A stretch of DNA of 64,000 nucleotides from NCBI RefSeq assembly GCF_001690195.1, contig NZ_LZGM01000090.1, positions 1 through 64,000 of the forward strand, given 5' to 3'. Source of the DNA: Gilliamella sp. wkB108 (GTDB taxonomy: Bacteria > Pseudomonadota > Gammaproteobacteria > Enterobacterales > Orbaceae). The position numbers and the translations under genes are program-made. The notes under the pieces are model-generated. The model made no database searches and was not told where the DNA came from. It saw only the letters and a list, made by a program, of their open reading frames with translations. This document shows positions 18,470-26,855 of this stretch, piece after piece (positions within the stretch are counted from its first letter, which is position 1; the number at the start of each line of letters is the position of its first letter).

Positions 18470-18570
18470 TTTACCTTTTGAGTATGTAAGATTTTTGTTT
18501 ATATAGCTTAAAATTTGTGCCAAACTAATTGGTGTATTAATTGTAGTTAAGCTAACATTGTTTTAAGACA

Positions 18571-18595
18571 AAAAAAAACCCTAGATAAACTAGGG
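18571..18595 (-). terminator. rho-independent terminator of a minus-strand transcript
   Basis: On the minus strand CCCTAG (18595-18590), loop TTTAT and CTAGGG (18584-18579) form a perfect 6-bp stem followed by eight T. Both flanking protein genes are on the plus strand, so this terminates an otherwise unannotated RNA. Confidence 0.8.
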
Positions 18596-18636
18596 CTGCA
18601 TTAAATTGCAAGGAATGGATGAAAGGAAATAAAACA

Positions 18637-18663
18637 ATGAAACAATACTGTCTAGCCTCATGA
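18637..18663 (+). other. possible 8-residue leader peptide or yaeP-like start fragment
   Basis: ATG, seven codons (KQYCLAS) and TGA on the plus strand, with GAAAGGAA upstream at good distance. The ribosome-binding site, start and first codons match those of yaeP over about 30 bases (yaeP begins MKQYC). It may be a leader, a fragment of a yaeP duplication, or simply the complement of the small RNA. Confidence 0.3.
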
Positions 18664-18677
18664 ATCATTGTGTGGCT

Positions 18678-18687
18678 ACTATAGCAG
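18678..18687 (-). promoter_or_regulatory. extended -10 promoter for the candidate small RNA
   Basis: On the minus strand the sequence reads CTGCTATAGT: the TG extension, one spacer base and a -10 of TATAGT. No good -35 box is visible, as is usual for extended -10 promoters. Confidence 0.45.
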
Positions 18688-18826
18688 ACTCAAACAAACG
18701 GATTGATGACATTGTGATTACAAAATAGTCATTGAATTATCATGATTGCATTAGAGTTTTTCATATATCCTATTACAGCATTATGCAATTTCGATAACCT
18801 GATAAAAAACAAAGGAAATATTCAAG

Positions 18827-19513
18827 ATGAAATTGTTAGTTGTTGAAGATGAGCAGAAAACAGGTGAGTATCTCCGTCAGGGATTAATTGAGTCTGGATT
18901 TATTGTCGACCTGACTAATAATGGCCTAGATGGTTATCATAGAGCAATGACAGAAGATTATGATTTAATTATTCTCGATGTGATGTTACCTGATATTATT
19001 GGTTGGAAGATAGTACAATCACTACGTGAAGTCGGCAAAGATACTCAAATTATTTTACTTACTGCAATGGGTAGTGTAGAAGATAAAGTTAAAGGACTTA
19101 ATCTTGGTGCGGATGATTATTTGGTTAAACCTTTTTCATTTGCGGAATTATTAGCTAGAGTTAAATCGTTACTCAGACGCAATGTTCCACAGGTTAATAA
19201 TTATCAATTGAGTATCGCAGATTTAGTTATGGATCTGCCTAAACGTACAGTTACACGTTCCGATAAACGTATTGAACTAACCAATAAAGAATTTTTATTG
19301 TTAGAGTACTTTTTACGTTATCCTGGTGAGGTTTTACCGAGATCATTAATCGCTTCACAAGTATGGGATATGAACTTTGATAGTGATACAAATGTTATTG
19401 ACGTAGCAATCAGACGGCTACGCAATAAAATTGATGCCGGTTTTGAACCTAAATTAATTCACACAGTTCGTGGTATGGGCTATAAATTAGATGTTTTAGA
19501 TGAAGCAGAATAA
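18827..19513 (+). CDS. cusR: heavy-metal type response regulator, CusR/CopR-like
   Basis: OmpR-class response regulator of 228 residues. The receiver domain (1-115) has the acidic pair VVEDE, phosphoacceptor Asp51 in LIILDVMLP, Thr in LLTAMG and Lys in LVKPF. The winged-helix DNA-binding domain (about 127-225) matches CusR closely ([26 protein letters not shown]). AAAGGA lies 10 bases before the ATG. Its last 14 bases overlap the start of the sensor kinase. No copper or silver efflux genes are near, so the regulon lies elsewhere and the metal is uncertain. Confidence 0.88.
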   Translation: MKLLVVEDEQKTGEYLRQGLIESGFIVDLTNNGLDGYHRAMTEDYDLIILDVMLPDIIGWKIVQSLREVGKDTQIILLTAMGSVEDKVKGLNLGADDYLVKPFSFAELLARVKSLLRRNVPQVNNYQLSIADLVMDLPKRTVTRSDKRIELTNKEFLLLEYFLRYPGEVLPRSLIASQVWDMNFDSDTNVIDVAIRRLRNKIDAGFEPKLIHTVRGMGYKLDVLDEAE

Positions 19514-20906
19514 ATTAATTTCGTTTCGTTTACCTGTTATAGTTTGCCTACTAACGTGTGGGTTACTTTACTGTTTCAGTTATTTAATTGAAAATTCTTT
19601 TGAGAAATTCTCAATTCAACAGAATGTGACAGAATTGAACTCTGTCATTACCTCTGTTGAACGAGAACTTTCTTACTATGCTCCAGATGAGAATCGGGAT
19701 GAATTCTTTCAAAACCTATTATTAATTTTGACCGGACATCATCGTTTGTTCGTTTATATTATTGATGACTCAGGGAAAATAGTCTACCGCACTCGTGGGC
19801 CTAATTTATCCATAGCGTTAACGCCAACTGTATTAGAACAAATTATTAAAAATCATCGTACGGCAATTGCAAATGTAGATAAAGCATCTTATCGCATAGC
19901 AGCTTCTAGATTAATGGTTGAAAATGGTAAACAATTTACTACTATTGCAGCAGTAGCTCGTGATTTACAACTTGAATTTATAGGTCGATTAAGGCATGGA
20001 TTGGGTATCCTTATTATCATAGCTTGTGTCTTAGCTTTAATTGGCTCAGTAATGACTATTTATATTACGCAAAAACCGATTAATCGCTTAATTAAGAAAA
20101 TAGAACGTATCAATTTGAAAAGTCTTAATTATCGTATTCCAACTACATCAGTTCCGACAAAATATGTCAGTCTAGTTACTGCGTTCAATAACGTATTAAA
20201 TCGCATGCAAGATGTTTTTCATCGACAACATAATTTTACTGCCGATATAGCACATGAAATGCGTACTCCAATTACTAATTTAACGACACAAACACAGATT
20301 GTATTAAATAATGCAAGATCAACTGAAGAGTATCGCGAGATTTTATATTCTAACTTAGAAGAATATGAAAAGATGTCACAAATGATATCGGATATGCTAT
20401 TTTTAGCTCAGGCTGATAATCGCCAATTAATACCAAATTTAATTTGTATAGATTTGCATGATATGATTATGATGATGTGTGATTATTTCGAACCTCTAAC
20501 CGATGAAAAACATATCACTTTTTGTCTGGAAGGCAACTGTTCACATATTCAAGGTGATAAGAGAATGCTAGGTCGAGCGATAAGTAATATCTTATCTAAC
20601 GCAATTCGTTATACACCTGAAAAAGAAAAAATTACCATTACGTTAAGTCAAGTTACCGAAAAACGTGTCAAAATAATTATATCTAATCCAGGTACTAAGA
20701 TAGACAGTAAGCATCTGCCTCATCTGTTTGATCGCTTTTATCGCATAGATGAGTCTCGTCATCGTAATGAAAATGATAATTCCTCAGGTGCTGGTATTGG
20801 TTTAGCTATTGTAAAATCGATTATTGAAGCACATAAAGGTAGCATTTATGCTGAATCAGATGATCTATCCACTCGATTTGTAATAAATCTACCAACAGTT
20901 AATTGA
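19500..20906 (+). CDS. cusS: heavy-metal type sensor histidine kinase, CusS/CopS-like
   Basis: A 468-residue membrane kinase. Helix 1 spans about 12-30, a periplasmic sensor about 31-163 and helix 2 about 166-189. A HAMP segment follows ([16 protein letters not shown]), then the phosphoacceptor motif [16 protein letters not shown] with His252, and ATP-binding boxes [20 protein letters not shown] and [12 protein letters not shown]. The FYRxDESR box is typical of the heavy-metal kinase group. Translation overlaps the regulator by 14 bases, so the two are coupled. The 3' end overlaps the convergent yaeP by 8 bases. The periplasmic part has no His or Met cluster that I would call a copper site. 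Confidence 0.88.
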   Translation: MKQNKLISFRLPVIVCLLTCGLLYCFSYLIENSFEKFSIQQNVTELNSVITSVERELSYYAPDENRDEFFQNLLLILTGHHRLFVYIIDDSGKIVYRTRGPNLSIALTPTVLEQIIKNHRTAIANVDKASYRIAASRLMVENGKQFTTIAAVARDLQLEFIGRLRHGLGILIIIACVLALIGSVMTIYITQKPINRLIKKIERINLKSLNYRIPTTSVPTKYVSLVTAFNNVLNRMQDVFHRQHNFTADIAHEMRTPITNLTTQTQIVLNNARSTEEYREILYSNLEEYEKMSQMISDMLFLAQADNRQLIPNLICIDLHDMIMMMCDYFEPLTDEKHITFCLEGNCSHIQGDKRMLGRAISNILSNAIRYTPEKEKITITLSQVTEKRVKIIISNPGTKIDSKHLPHLFDRFYRIDESRHRNENDNSSGAGIGLAIVKSIIEAHKGSIYAESDDLSTRFVINLPTVN

Positions 20907-21099
20907 CATCAAAATCACTCATTAACAAATTAGCTGCTGCATAAGCAGCTTTATGTTTTAAATCTTCTGATACTTGTTGGTCACAAGCGATTTCATTAAG
21001 TACTTGCATTACCGTACCAAGTGCATCTTCGATATAACCAAGGTCATTACTGCCGATTTGAGCATATTTTTCCCGGATAAGTTCACAGTATTGCTTCAT
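20899..21099 (-). CDS. yaeP: UPF0253 family protein YaeP
   Basis: A 66-residue cytoplasmic protein with the exact length of E. coli YaeP, matching it in [32 protein letters not shown] and [13 protein letters not shown]. Its function is not established. In E. coli it precedes rof; no rof-like gene is here. Instead it follows hldD-waaF-waaC in the same direction with a 46-base gap and overlaps the convergent sensor kinase by 8 bases. GGAATTAACATAATG forms its translation start, and this start is nearly repeated at about 18611-18651. Confidence 0.9.
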   Translation of the reverse strand: MKQYCELIREKYAQIGSNDLGYIEDALGTVMQVLNEIACDQQVSEDLKHKAAYAAANLLMSDFDVN

Positions 21100-21145
21100 T
21101 ATGTTAATTCCTTTTTTTATAAATTAAATAGGTTGCTGAAATCTG

Positions 21146-22108
21146 CTATAAAAAATCAGCTAATTGTTGGTAAACTTGACCAGCTGTAATGGTTTGCATG
21201 CTTTTTTCAGGAGAAATAATACTATATTGATTTTTACCATACCCCCCAATTAACTTAGGATCCGTTTCCCCAAAAAGCGTAATATTGGGTCGATCTAATG
21301 CAGCTGTTAAATGACTTAATCCTGTATCGACCGAAACAACCGCTTTCGCACCGGCAATAACGGTAGCAACTTGCGCAAGCGAAAGTTTAGGTAACACATC
21401 AACATGTTTAAAGCCTTGAGCTAGACGTATAGCCCGTTCTTGTTCATGAGGTGCGCCCCAAGGCAACTTTATTTTTAAACCTGTAGGCTCAATCAATTTA
21501 ATTAATTCTCGCCATGCTTCTTCTGTCCAATGCTTTTCATCACGTGTAGTGGCGTGTAAAAAAACTAAATATTGTTGATTATCTTCAGGTAAGGAAGATA
21601 AAAAATGACGAGCAATGGCATAATCACCCATACAATCAGAATATGGATAGTTTAGACTCTGAGCAAAAAGCAATCTGACACGTTCAATAGCATGTAATTG
21701 TTTAGGTACGTAATGTTTAATATCATAAAACCAACTGGCAATGGGTTCTTTGATACTTTTACGATCTAATCCATGTTTGATCCCACGTGCTTTACGAGTT
21801 ATTAAAAAAGCACTCTTGATTAACCCTTGTGCATCAATAATACAGTCATATTCTAGTTGCCTAAGCTGTTGGATAAAATGATGACGCTCTTGGCGAATTT
21901 GCTTAGCGAACCAATTTTTTCGCCAACGTCGAATAGCCACTGGTATAACGTTATTGACAGCAAAATGCCAACTTGGAATTTGGGCAAAGTTTTCTTCTAC
22001 TACCCAATCAAAAGTTAGATTGGGTAGGCAATTAGCTGCGTCTGTTAACGCAGGCAAAGTATGAAGGACATCACCCATTGATGAGGTTTTAACGACTAAT
22101 ACGCGCAT
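21146..22108 (-). CDS. waaC: lipopolysaccharide heptosyltransferase I
   Basis: Adds the first L-glycero-D-manno-heptose to Kdo2-lipid A at the cytoplasmic face. The 320 residues follow WaaC (RfaC): MRVLVVKTSSMGDVLHTLPAL at the N-terminal domain, the conserved Asp13 region, FLHATTRDEKHW, KLPWGAPHE and SVDTGLSHLTAALDRPNI in the ADP-heptose-binding half. It is the third gene of hldD-waaF-waaC, six bases after waaF, so it is co-transcribed. Confidence 0.95.
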   Translation of the reverse strand: MRVLVVKTSSMGDVLHTLPALTDAANCLPNLTFDWVVEENFAQIPSWHFAVNNVIPVAIRRWRKNWFAKQIRQERHHFIQQLRQLEYDCIIDAQGLIKSAFLITRKARGIKHGLDRKSIKEPIASWFYDIKHYVPKQLHAIERVRLLFAQSLNYPYSDCMGDYAIARHFLSSLPEDNQQYLVFLHATTRDEKHWTEEAWRELIKLIEPTGLKIKLPWGAPHEQERAIRLAQGFKHVDVLPKLSLAQVATVIAGAKAVVSVDTGLSHLTAALDRPNITLFGETDPKLIGGYGKNQYSIISPEKSMQTITAGQVYQQLADFL

Positions 22109-22114
22109 TATTAA

Positions 22115-23158
22115 TTACTCTTTTTCACAACGCACAATTAATTTCATTAAAGTTTCAAAAACAGTCTCAGGCTTTATATCAATTAAACTTTGATGATAGC
22201 CTTGCTCAGCATCTCCTTGACGAACTCGCTGATATCCCGTAATTAAACGGATAACTTCAGCTCGGTTTGATAGAGGAGGAGTAAAATCAGGGCTACTTGG
22301 TCCATAAAGTGCGACTAAAGGCCGATCTAGCGCAGCGGCTACATGCATTAACCCAGTATCATTGGTAACAATAGCTTTACAAGAGGCAATTAAGCTTACA
22401 GCTTGCTCTAACTTAGTTTTACCCGCCAGATTAATACCTTGATCACCATGAGTCATTTTGCTAATAATACGTTCGCCGACTTCAAAATCATTGGCTGATC
22501 CAAAAATAAGAATTTTAGCATGTTGTTTTACAAGTAAATCGGCTAGTGAAGCATAATGATAGTCAGGCCAACGTTTAGCTGGTCCAAATTCAGCTCCCGG
22601 ACAAAAACCAATTAGAGGCACATCTTGTGGAATATTGAACGTAGCAAGTGCCTGAGAAATCTCATCTGCTTCAACATTCAATTTAGGCCATAAAAGAGGT
22701 TGTGGTAATTCATCTGCTTGGTGAATTTGGTGTTTAGGATAGGCGAGTGCAACATAACGTTCTACCATTAAAGGAAAAGCCTGTTTATCAAGTTTACGCA
22801 TATCGTTAAGTAAGCCATAACGCATTTCACCTTTCCAACCAGTTCGTTTAGGAATTTTAGCAAAAAAAGGAATCAACGCTGATTTTAACGAATTAGGTAA
22901 AATAATAGCCTGATCATATTGATTAGCACGCAATGATTTTCCCAGTTTATAACGTTTTGCCAATGAAAATTCACCATGACCTAAAGGCATATCAATGGAT
23001 TGATTTATCTCTGGCATTTTATTTAATAACGCTTGGCACCAAGCCGGTGCCATGACATCAATTTCATTACTTGGATCAAGCTGTTTTAATGTGCGATATA
23101 AACTTTGTGACATCATCATATCGCCTACCCATGAAGGACCAATAATGAGAGTTTTCAT
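22115..23158 (-). CDS. waaF: ADP-heptose--LPS heptosyltransferase II
   Basis: Adds the second core heptose. It has 347 residues from the ATG at 23158 (MKTLIIGPSWVGDMMMSQSL), which matches the E. coli start; the open frame extends seven more codons upstream into the end of hldD. GFCPGAEFGPAKRWP and TNDTGLMHVAAALDRPLVALYGPSSPDFTPPLS are the GT9 family nucleotide-sugar motifs. The ribosome-binding AAAGGT overlaps the hldD stop, indicating coupling. Confidence 0.95.
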   Translation of the reverse strand: MKTLIIGPSWVGDMMMSQSLYRTLKQLDPSNEIDVMAPAWCQALLNKMPEINQSIDMPLGHGEFSLAKRYKLGKSLRANQYDQAIILPNSLKSALIPFFAKIPKRTGWKGEMRYGLLNDMRKLDKQAFPLMVERYVALAYPKHQIHQADELPQPLLWPKLNVEADEISQALATFNIPQDVPLIGFCPGAEFGPAKRWPDYHYASLADLLVKQHAKILIFGSANDFEVGERIISKMTHGDQGINLAGKTKLEQAVSLIASCKAIVTNDTGLMHVAAALDRPLVALYGPSSPDFTPPLSNRAEVIRLITGYQRVRQGDAEQGYHQSLIDIKPETVFETLMKLIVRCEKE

Positions 23159-23168
23159 TTTATTACCT

Positions 23169-24098
23169 TTATTGCGCATTGAGCCATTTCATATATTCAG
23201 TTGTGCCTTCGGCGACAGTTTTAAATTCAACCGGACAACCTGTTTTTCTAAATTTTGTCAAATCTGCTTGGGTAAAACTTTGATAGCGACCTTTTAAATG
23301 ATCAGGGAAAGGAATATAGTCAATTTTATCGGTTTGATGATAATTAAGTACTGCATCTGCAACTGATTGGAATGATTCAGCCCGACCTGTACCACAGTTG
23401 AAAATTCCAGATATTTTGTTTTTCCAGAACCATAAATTGACGTTAACCACATCTTCCACATAAATAAAATCACGTTTAAAATTATCACTACCTTCGAACA
23501 ATTTAGGTGTTTCACCTTTATTGATCTGTTCATTTAAATGGAAAGCAACGCTGGCCATACTGCCTTTGTGTGCTTCACGAGGTCCATAGACGTTAAAATA
23601 GCGAAATCCACAAACTTGGGAGTGATCTTTTTCTGTTAATATTTCTCTTACATATTGGTCAAATAAAAATTTGGAATAACCATAGACATTCAATGGTTTT
23701 TCGTAAGCCCGACCTTCGACGAAATTATCACTACGGCCACCATAAGTTGCCGCTGATGATGCATATAAAAATGGTATGCTTAATTCTAAACAGTAGTGTA
23801 GAAGATCTTTGGAATAAGCATAATTGTTTTCCATTATGAACTTACCATTCCATTCAGTGGTTGATGAACAAGCACCTTGATGAAATATAACATCAATATC
23901 GAGATTTTCACCGGAAAGGATTGCTGAAATAAATTCGTCTTTATCCAGATAATCAGCAATATCTAAATCGACTAAATTAGCGAATTTGGTACCGTCGGTT
24001 AAATCATCAACAACCAAAATATCTTTATATCCTTGTTCATTTAGACCTTTTACTATATTACTACCAATAAATCCTGCGCCACCTGTAACAACGATCAT
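23169..24098 (-). CDS. hldD: ADP-L-glycero-D-manno-heptose 6-epimerase
   Basis: Converts ADP-D-glycero- to ADP-L-glycero-D-manno-heptose, the donor used by WaaC and WaaF. An extended short-chain dehydrogenase: NADP-binding [10 protein letters not shown] (about 5-14), catalytic Ser/Tyr/Lys region ([14 protein letters not shown]) and [18 protein letters not shown]. The length of 309 residues from the second ATG (24098) is close to the E. coli 310. It is the first gene of hldD-waaF-waaC and the spacer before it should hold the promoter. Confidence 0.95.
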   Translation of the reverse strand: MIVVTGGAGFIGSNIVKGLNEQGYKDILVVDDLTDGTKFANLVDLDIADYLDKDEFISAILSGENLDIDVIFHQGACSSTTEWNGKFIMENNYAYSKDLLHYCLELSIPFLYASSAATYGGRSDNFVEGRAYEKPLNVYGYSKFLFDQYVREILTEKDHSQVCGFRYFNVYGPREAHKGSMASVAFHLNEQINKGETPKLFEGSDNFKRDFIYVEDVVNVNLWFWKNKISGIFNCGTGRAESFQSVADAVLNYHQTDKIDYIPFPDHLKGRYQSFTQADLTKFRKTGCPVEFKTVAEGTTEYMKWLNAQ

Positions 24099-24493
24099 AA
24101 TCATTTTCCTTCACTAATAAATTGATGTGCTTATCATACCGATTTATGCAAGAATTTTCGAGTAATCATTTAAAGTTAAGTTATTTTTCATTCGTTTCTC
24201 AAACATAGTCAAAGAAGTTTGATTGCTACAAGTGGTAAAAAGGGCTTTTTAACGATAAATATCACTCAGAATTATCAACTTAATGAGTTACTTTTGAAGG
24301 ATTAATCATTCATTAAATGGTGATAGGGTTAGTTGATGATGTTCCATAAGGGTAACGCTATCGGTGATATAATGATTGCTATTCATTGTTCTGGGCGTAA
24401 TTACTCTTACTTCCGGCACTTATCTGTTCAACAAATCAGGAAAAGACTGAGTTGTCTGCAAATATCTCTACTAATAAAATATCTGATACTAAA
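24099..24493. other. spacer between cmoM and hldD
   Basis: About 395 bases with no gene I can support. A 75-residue plus-strand frame here has no family features. It contains the hldD promoter region and a small AT-rich palindrome around 24237-24252 (TAAAAAGGGCTTTTTA). Confidence 0.4.
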
Positions 24494-25270
24494 TTATTCA
24501 TCAGTCTGCTTAGCGGTTACTAAAATGTATCTGGCAATATTCAAAAAAGTGTCATTTTGACAATGCTGTTTTTCAAGTTCTAACAACTGCTCAAACTCTG
24601 CCTGTGCTTTGTTTTTATTGATAAGATAATCATGGAAGATACGAATCCCTGTTTTTTGTGTGATCACAAAATTCAATTGACTAAGCCAATTATAAACGTC
24701 ATTGGGATCTCTAGGAAAATCAGGAGAGAGTGTCTTTTTTTTACGTTTAGCTAACCCTGTTTGTGTATAACCAAAATTACCTAAAGTGACCGTTTTAAAA
24801 AATAAAGCATAATAGTTATAAAACATCAATGATAGATAACCATTAGGCTTAAGGTATTTTTTTAAAGAGGCTATTATTGCAACAGGATCTGCAACCCATT
24901 CTAGTACCGCATGACAAATGACCAGATCAAACGACTGATCAAGACAAGTTTCTAGTTGTTGGATAGAACTATGGATACAAGTTAAGTTAAGATTATCTTT
25001 TTGTGCTTGATGTTTAGCAAGAGTTAGCATCTCTATAGAGATATCGCAGAGCGTAACTTGATGTCCCAGTTTGGCTAACTTACACGCTATTTGACCTTGC
25101 CCGCCACCTGCATCTAATATAGTTAACGGTTTGTCATTAGGGTAAGTGGCAAGTATTTTCTCTAGCTCTTGCCAAACAATAATCTCTCGAATTTTACCTT
25201 TGCTAGTACCGTAAATGTTTTGTACAAATTTATTGCTGATATCATCAAAATTGCGATCTTGTTTATTCAT
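24494..25270 (-). CDS. cmoM: tRNA 5-carboxymethoxyuridine methyltransferase
   Basis: SAM-dependent enzyme that methylates cmo5U34 to its methyl ester in tRNAs decoding four-fold boxes. The 258 residues match CmoM (formerly SmtA): QDRNFDDI start, the SAM motif ILDAGGGQGQIACKLA (about 50-65), HAVLEWVADP and LSLMFYNYYAL, then KKKTLSPDFPRDPNDVYNWL. It begins three bases after plsC ends, so the two form an operon. Confidence 0.93.
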   Translation of the reverse strand: MNKQDRNFDDISNKFVQNIYGTSKGKIREIIVWQELEKILATYPNDKPLTILDAGGGQGQIACKLAKLGHQVTLCDISIEMLTLAKHQAQKDNLNLTCIHSSIQQLETCLDQSFDLVICHAVLEWVADPVAIIASLKKYLKPNGYLSLMFYNYYALFFKTVTLGNFGYTQTGLAKRKKKTLSPDFPRDPNDVYNWLSQLNFVITQKTGIRIFHDYLINKNKAQAEFEQLLELEKQHCQNDTFLNIARYILVTAKQTDE

Positions 25271-25273
25271 AAA

Positions 25274-26005
25274 TTACTTTTGATCGTTCAGTTTAGTTAC
25301 TTCTATATTTATTTGTTCTATTTTTGCAGCCATTTGCTGATAACAATTTTCCAAAAGTACTTTTGCATCTTCTTTACGTAAATCTTTGGTTTCAATTGGT
25401 GGAAGCATTTCAACAATCATATGCCCGTTATTTATACGATTTAATTGGATATCGTTGGTATTTGAAACACAAATTGGAACAATTGGCACGCCAGCAGCAA
25501 TAGCTGCTTTAAATGCACCCGTTTTAAACGGTAATAGTCCTCGACCTTGACTGCGTGTACCTTCTGGAAACATCCAAATAGAAATGCCACGTTTTTTAAT
25601 CTCATCAACAACTTGATTTATAGTATCACGTGCTTTTGCTTTATTATTTCGATCGATAAGAATATTACCAGTTAAATAATAGAGTTGACCGAAAAAGGGG
25701 ATCCAAGCCAAACTTTTTTTACCAACGGTAACAGTTTTAGGCTGAACAATATCAGCAGCTACAATCATGTCAAAATTATTTTGGTGATTAGCAATATAAA
25801 CACAACTTCCTAAGTCTTTGATGCCGGGATATTGGCGAGTTTCTACTTTTACACCCAAAATTGGTTTGAAAAAGAAACTGAATAAATGAGCAAAATGGGC
25901 GACATTTTTCGGGTTACGAGGATTAAATAAGCAAAATAAAATGCCTAAAACACAAATAATGATACCTAATATTAAGACAATAATTAAGCGAAATAGAAAA
26001 ACCAT
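25274..26005 (-). CDS. plsC: 1-acyl-sn-glycerol-3-phosphate acyltransferase
   Basis: Acylates lysophosphatidic acid to phosphatidic acid in the inner membrane. The 243 residues begin with a membrane helix (3-26). The catalytic NHQNNFD (HX4D) motif and the glycerol-phosphate-binding FPEGTRSQGRG motif are both intact, followed by PIVPICVSN. Length agrees with E. coli PlsC (245). Operon with cmoM. Divergent from the mnmD-type gene across 85 bases. Confidence 0.94.
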   Translation of the reverse strand: MVFLFRLIIVLILGIIICVLGILFCLFNPRNPKNVAHFAHLFSFFFKPILGVKVETRQYPGIKDLGSCVYIANHQNNFDMIVAADIVQPKTVTVGKKSLAWIPFFGQLYYLTGNILIDRNNKAKARDTINQVVDEIKKRGISIWMFPEGTRSQGRGLLPFKTGAFKAAIAAGVPIVPICVSNTNDIQLNRINNGHMIVEMLPPIETKDLRKEDAKVLLENCYQQMAAKIEQINIEVTKLNDQK

Positions 26006-26090
26006 AATTTACCTCATAAGTTGATATGGCGTATTATATATGTAATCTAGACTAATATACAGTTTCCTCGAGATTGCTTTAAGGAAGTTT

Positions 26091-26819
26091 ATGCAAAATT
26101 CAACGCTTATTTGGGATGAAAAACACACCCCTATCTCTCGTTATTTTAATGACGTTTATTTTAATACAGACGGCGCTATTGATGAAAGGACTTATGTTTT
26201 TATTAACGGTAATAAGTTATCTGAGCGTTTTCTACAACATAAACAACCTATATTTACAGTTGGTGAAACCGGTTTTGGTACAGGGCTTAGTTTTCTTATA
26301 TTATGGCAAACGTTTCTCGGATTCAGAAAACAACATCCAGATCATATACTTAAAAAACTACAATTCTTTAGTGTGGAAAAATATCCTTTAACTCAATCAG
26401 AAATGATAAAAATTCATGAAAGTGTTATCCATGATCAAGCATTAAAACTCCTTGCTAAACAGTTACAGCAACAGTTAGTTAATACAACTTGCCTGTTTAA
26501 TAATGTCAGTTTGTCTATTCTTTATAATGACGTCAGCCATTTTCCTGAATTTTTAGCCAAGCAAAATATAATGATTGATGCATGGTTTTTTGACGGTTTT
26601 TCTCCGTCTAAAAATCCGGATATGTGGTCAGAATCATTATTTAAAGCCTGTTATCAATTAACTTCGTTAGGCGGAACATTCGCAACTTATTCAGCTGGTG
26701 GATTTGTCCGTCGTAATTTAATCAGTAGCGGATTTATTGTTAATAAATGTCAAGGATTTGGTGTAAAACGTGAAATGTTATTAGGTTACAAAAACGAAAT
26801 CACCTCGCCGAAAAAATAA
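26091..26819 (+). CDS. mnmD: stand-alone tRNA 5-methylaminomethyl-2-thiouridine methyltransferase (MnmC N-domain)
   Basis: Matches the N-terminal methyltransferase half of E. coli MnmC: TPISRYFNDVYF, the SAM-binding ETGFGTGLSFL (about 57-67), IDAWFFDGFSPSKNPDMW (about 161-178) and GGFVRRNLISSGF. This half converts nm5(s2)U34 to mnm5(s2)U34. The protein stops at 242 residues, whereas the E. coli enzyme goes on for about 420 residues with an FAD oxidase domain; no such sequence follows here. The stop codon lies in the loop of a hairpin, so the gene seems to end naturally. The ATG has TAAGGAAG upstream. Confidence 0.88.
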   Translation: MQNSTLIWDEKHTPISRYFNDVYFNTDGAIDERTYVFINGNKLSERFLQHKQPIFTVGETGFGTGLSFLILWQTFLGFRKQHPDHILKKLQFFSVEKYPLTQSEMIKIHESVIHDQALKLLAKQLQQQLVNTTCLFNNVSLSILYNDVSHFPEFLAKQNIMIDAWFFDGFSPSKNPDMWSESLFKACYQLTSLGGTFATYSAGGFVRRNLISSGFIVNKCQGFGVKREMLLGYKNEITSPKK

Positions 26820-26827
26820 TCGGCGAG
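26804..26827. terminator. hairpin shared by convergent mnmD and tamB
   Basis: CTCGCCG (26804-26810) and CGGCGAG (26821-26827) form a 7-bp G/C-rich stem with the mnmD stop codon in the 10-base loop. Without clear T-runs it is a likely but not certain bidirectional terminator. Confidence 0.45.
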
Positions 26828-26855
26828 AGGGAAGAGTTAAATTATTTTAAATGAT

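Larger units (their letters stand above)
18571..18671 (-). ncRNA. candidate small RNA between trmA and the cusR-like gene
   Basis: A transcript of about 100 bases is predicted on the minus strand. It would start near 18671, seven bases past an extended -10 (TGCTATAGT), run through a CU-rich single-stranded region containing UUUCCUUUCAUCC and AUUCCUU, and end at the perfect terminator. There is no minus-strand coding frame. The region 18611-18651 is close to the reverse complement of the yaeP translation start. It does not resemble Spot 42, RyhB, GcvB, CyaR, MicA, SdsR or FnrS as I remember them. Existence as an RNA is inference. Confidence 0.5.

Noticed and set aside
18571-18595. Hairpin as the trmA terminator
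   Set aside because: On the plus strand there is no T-run after the stem; the T-run is only on the minus side.
24333-24560. 75-residue plus-strand frame before cmoM
   Set aside because: No family features and it overlaps the cmoM 3' end in antisense; composition is like the surrounding spacer.
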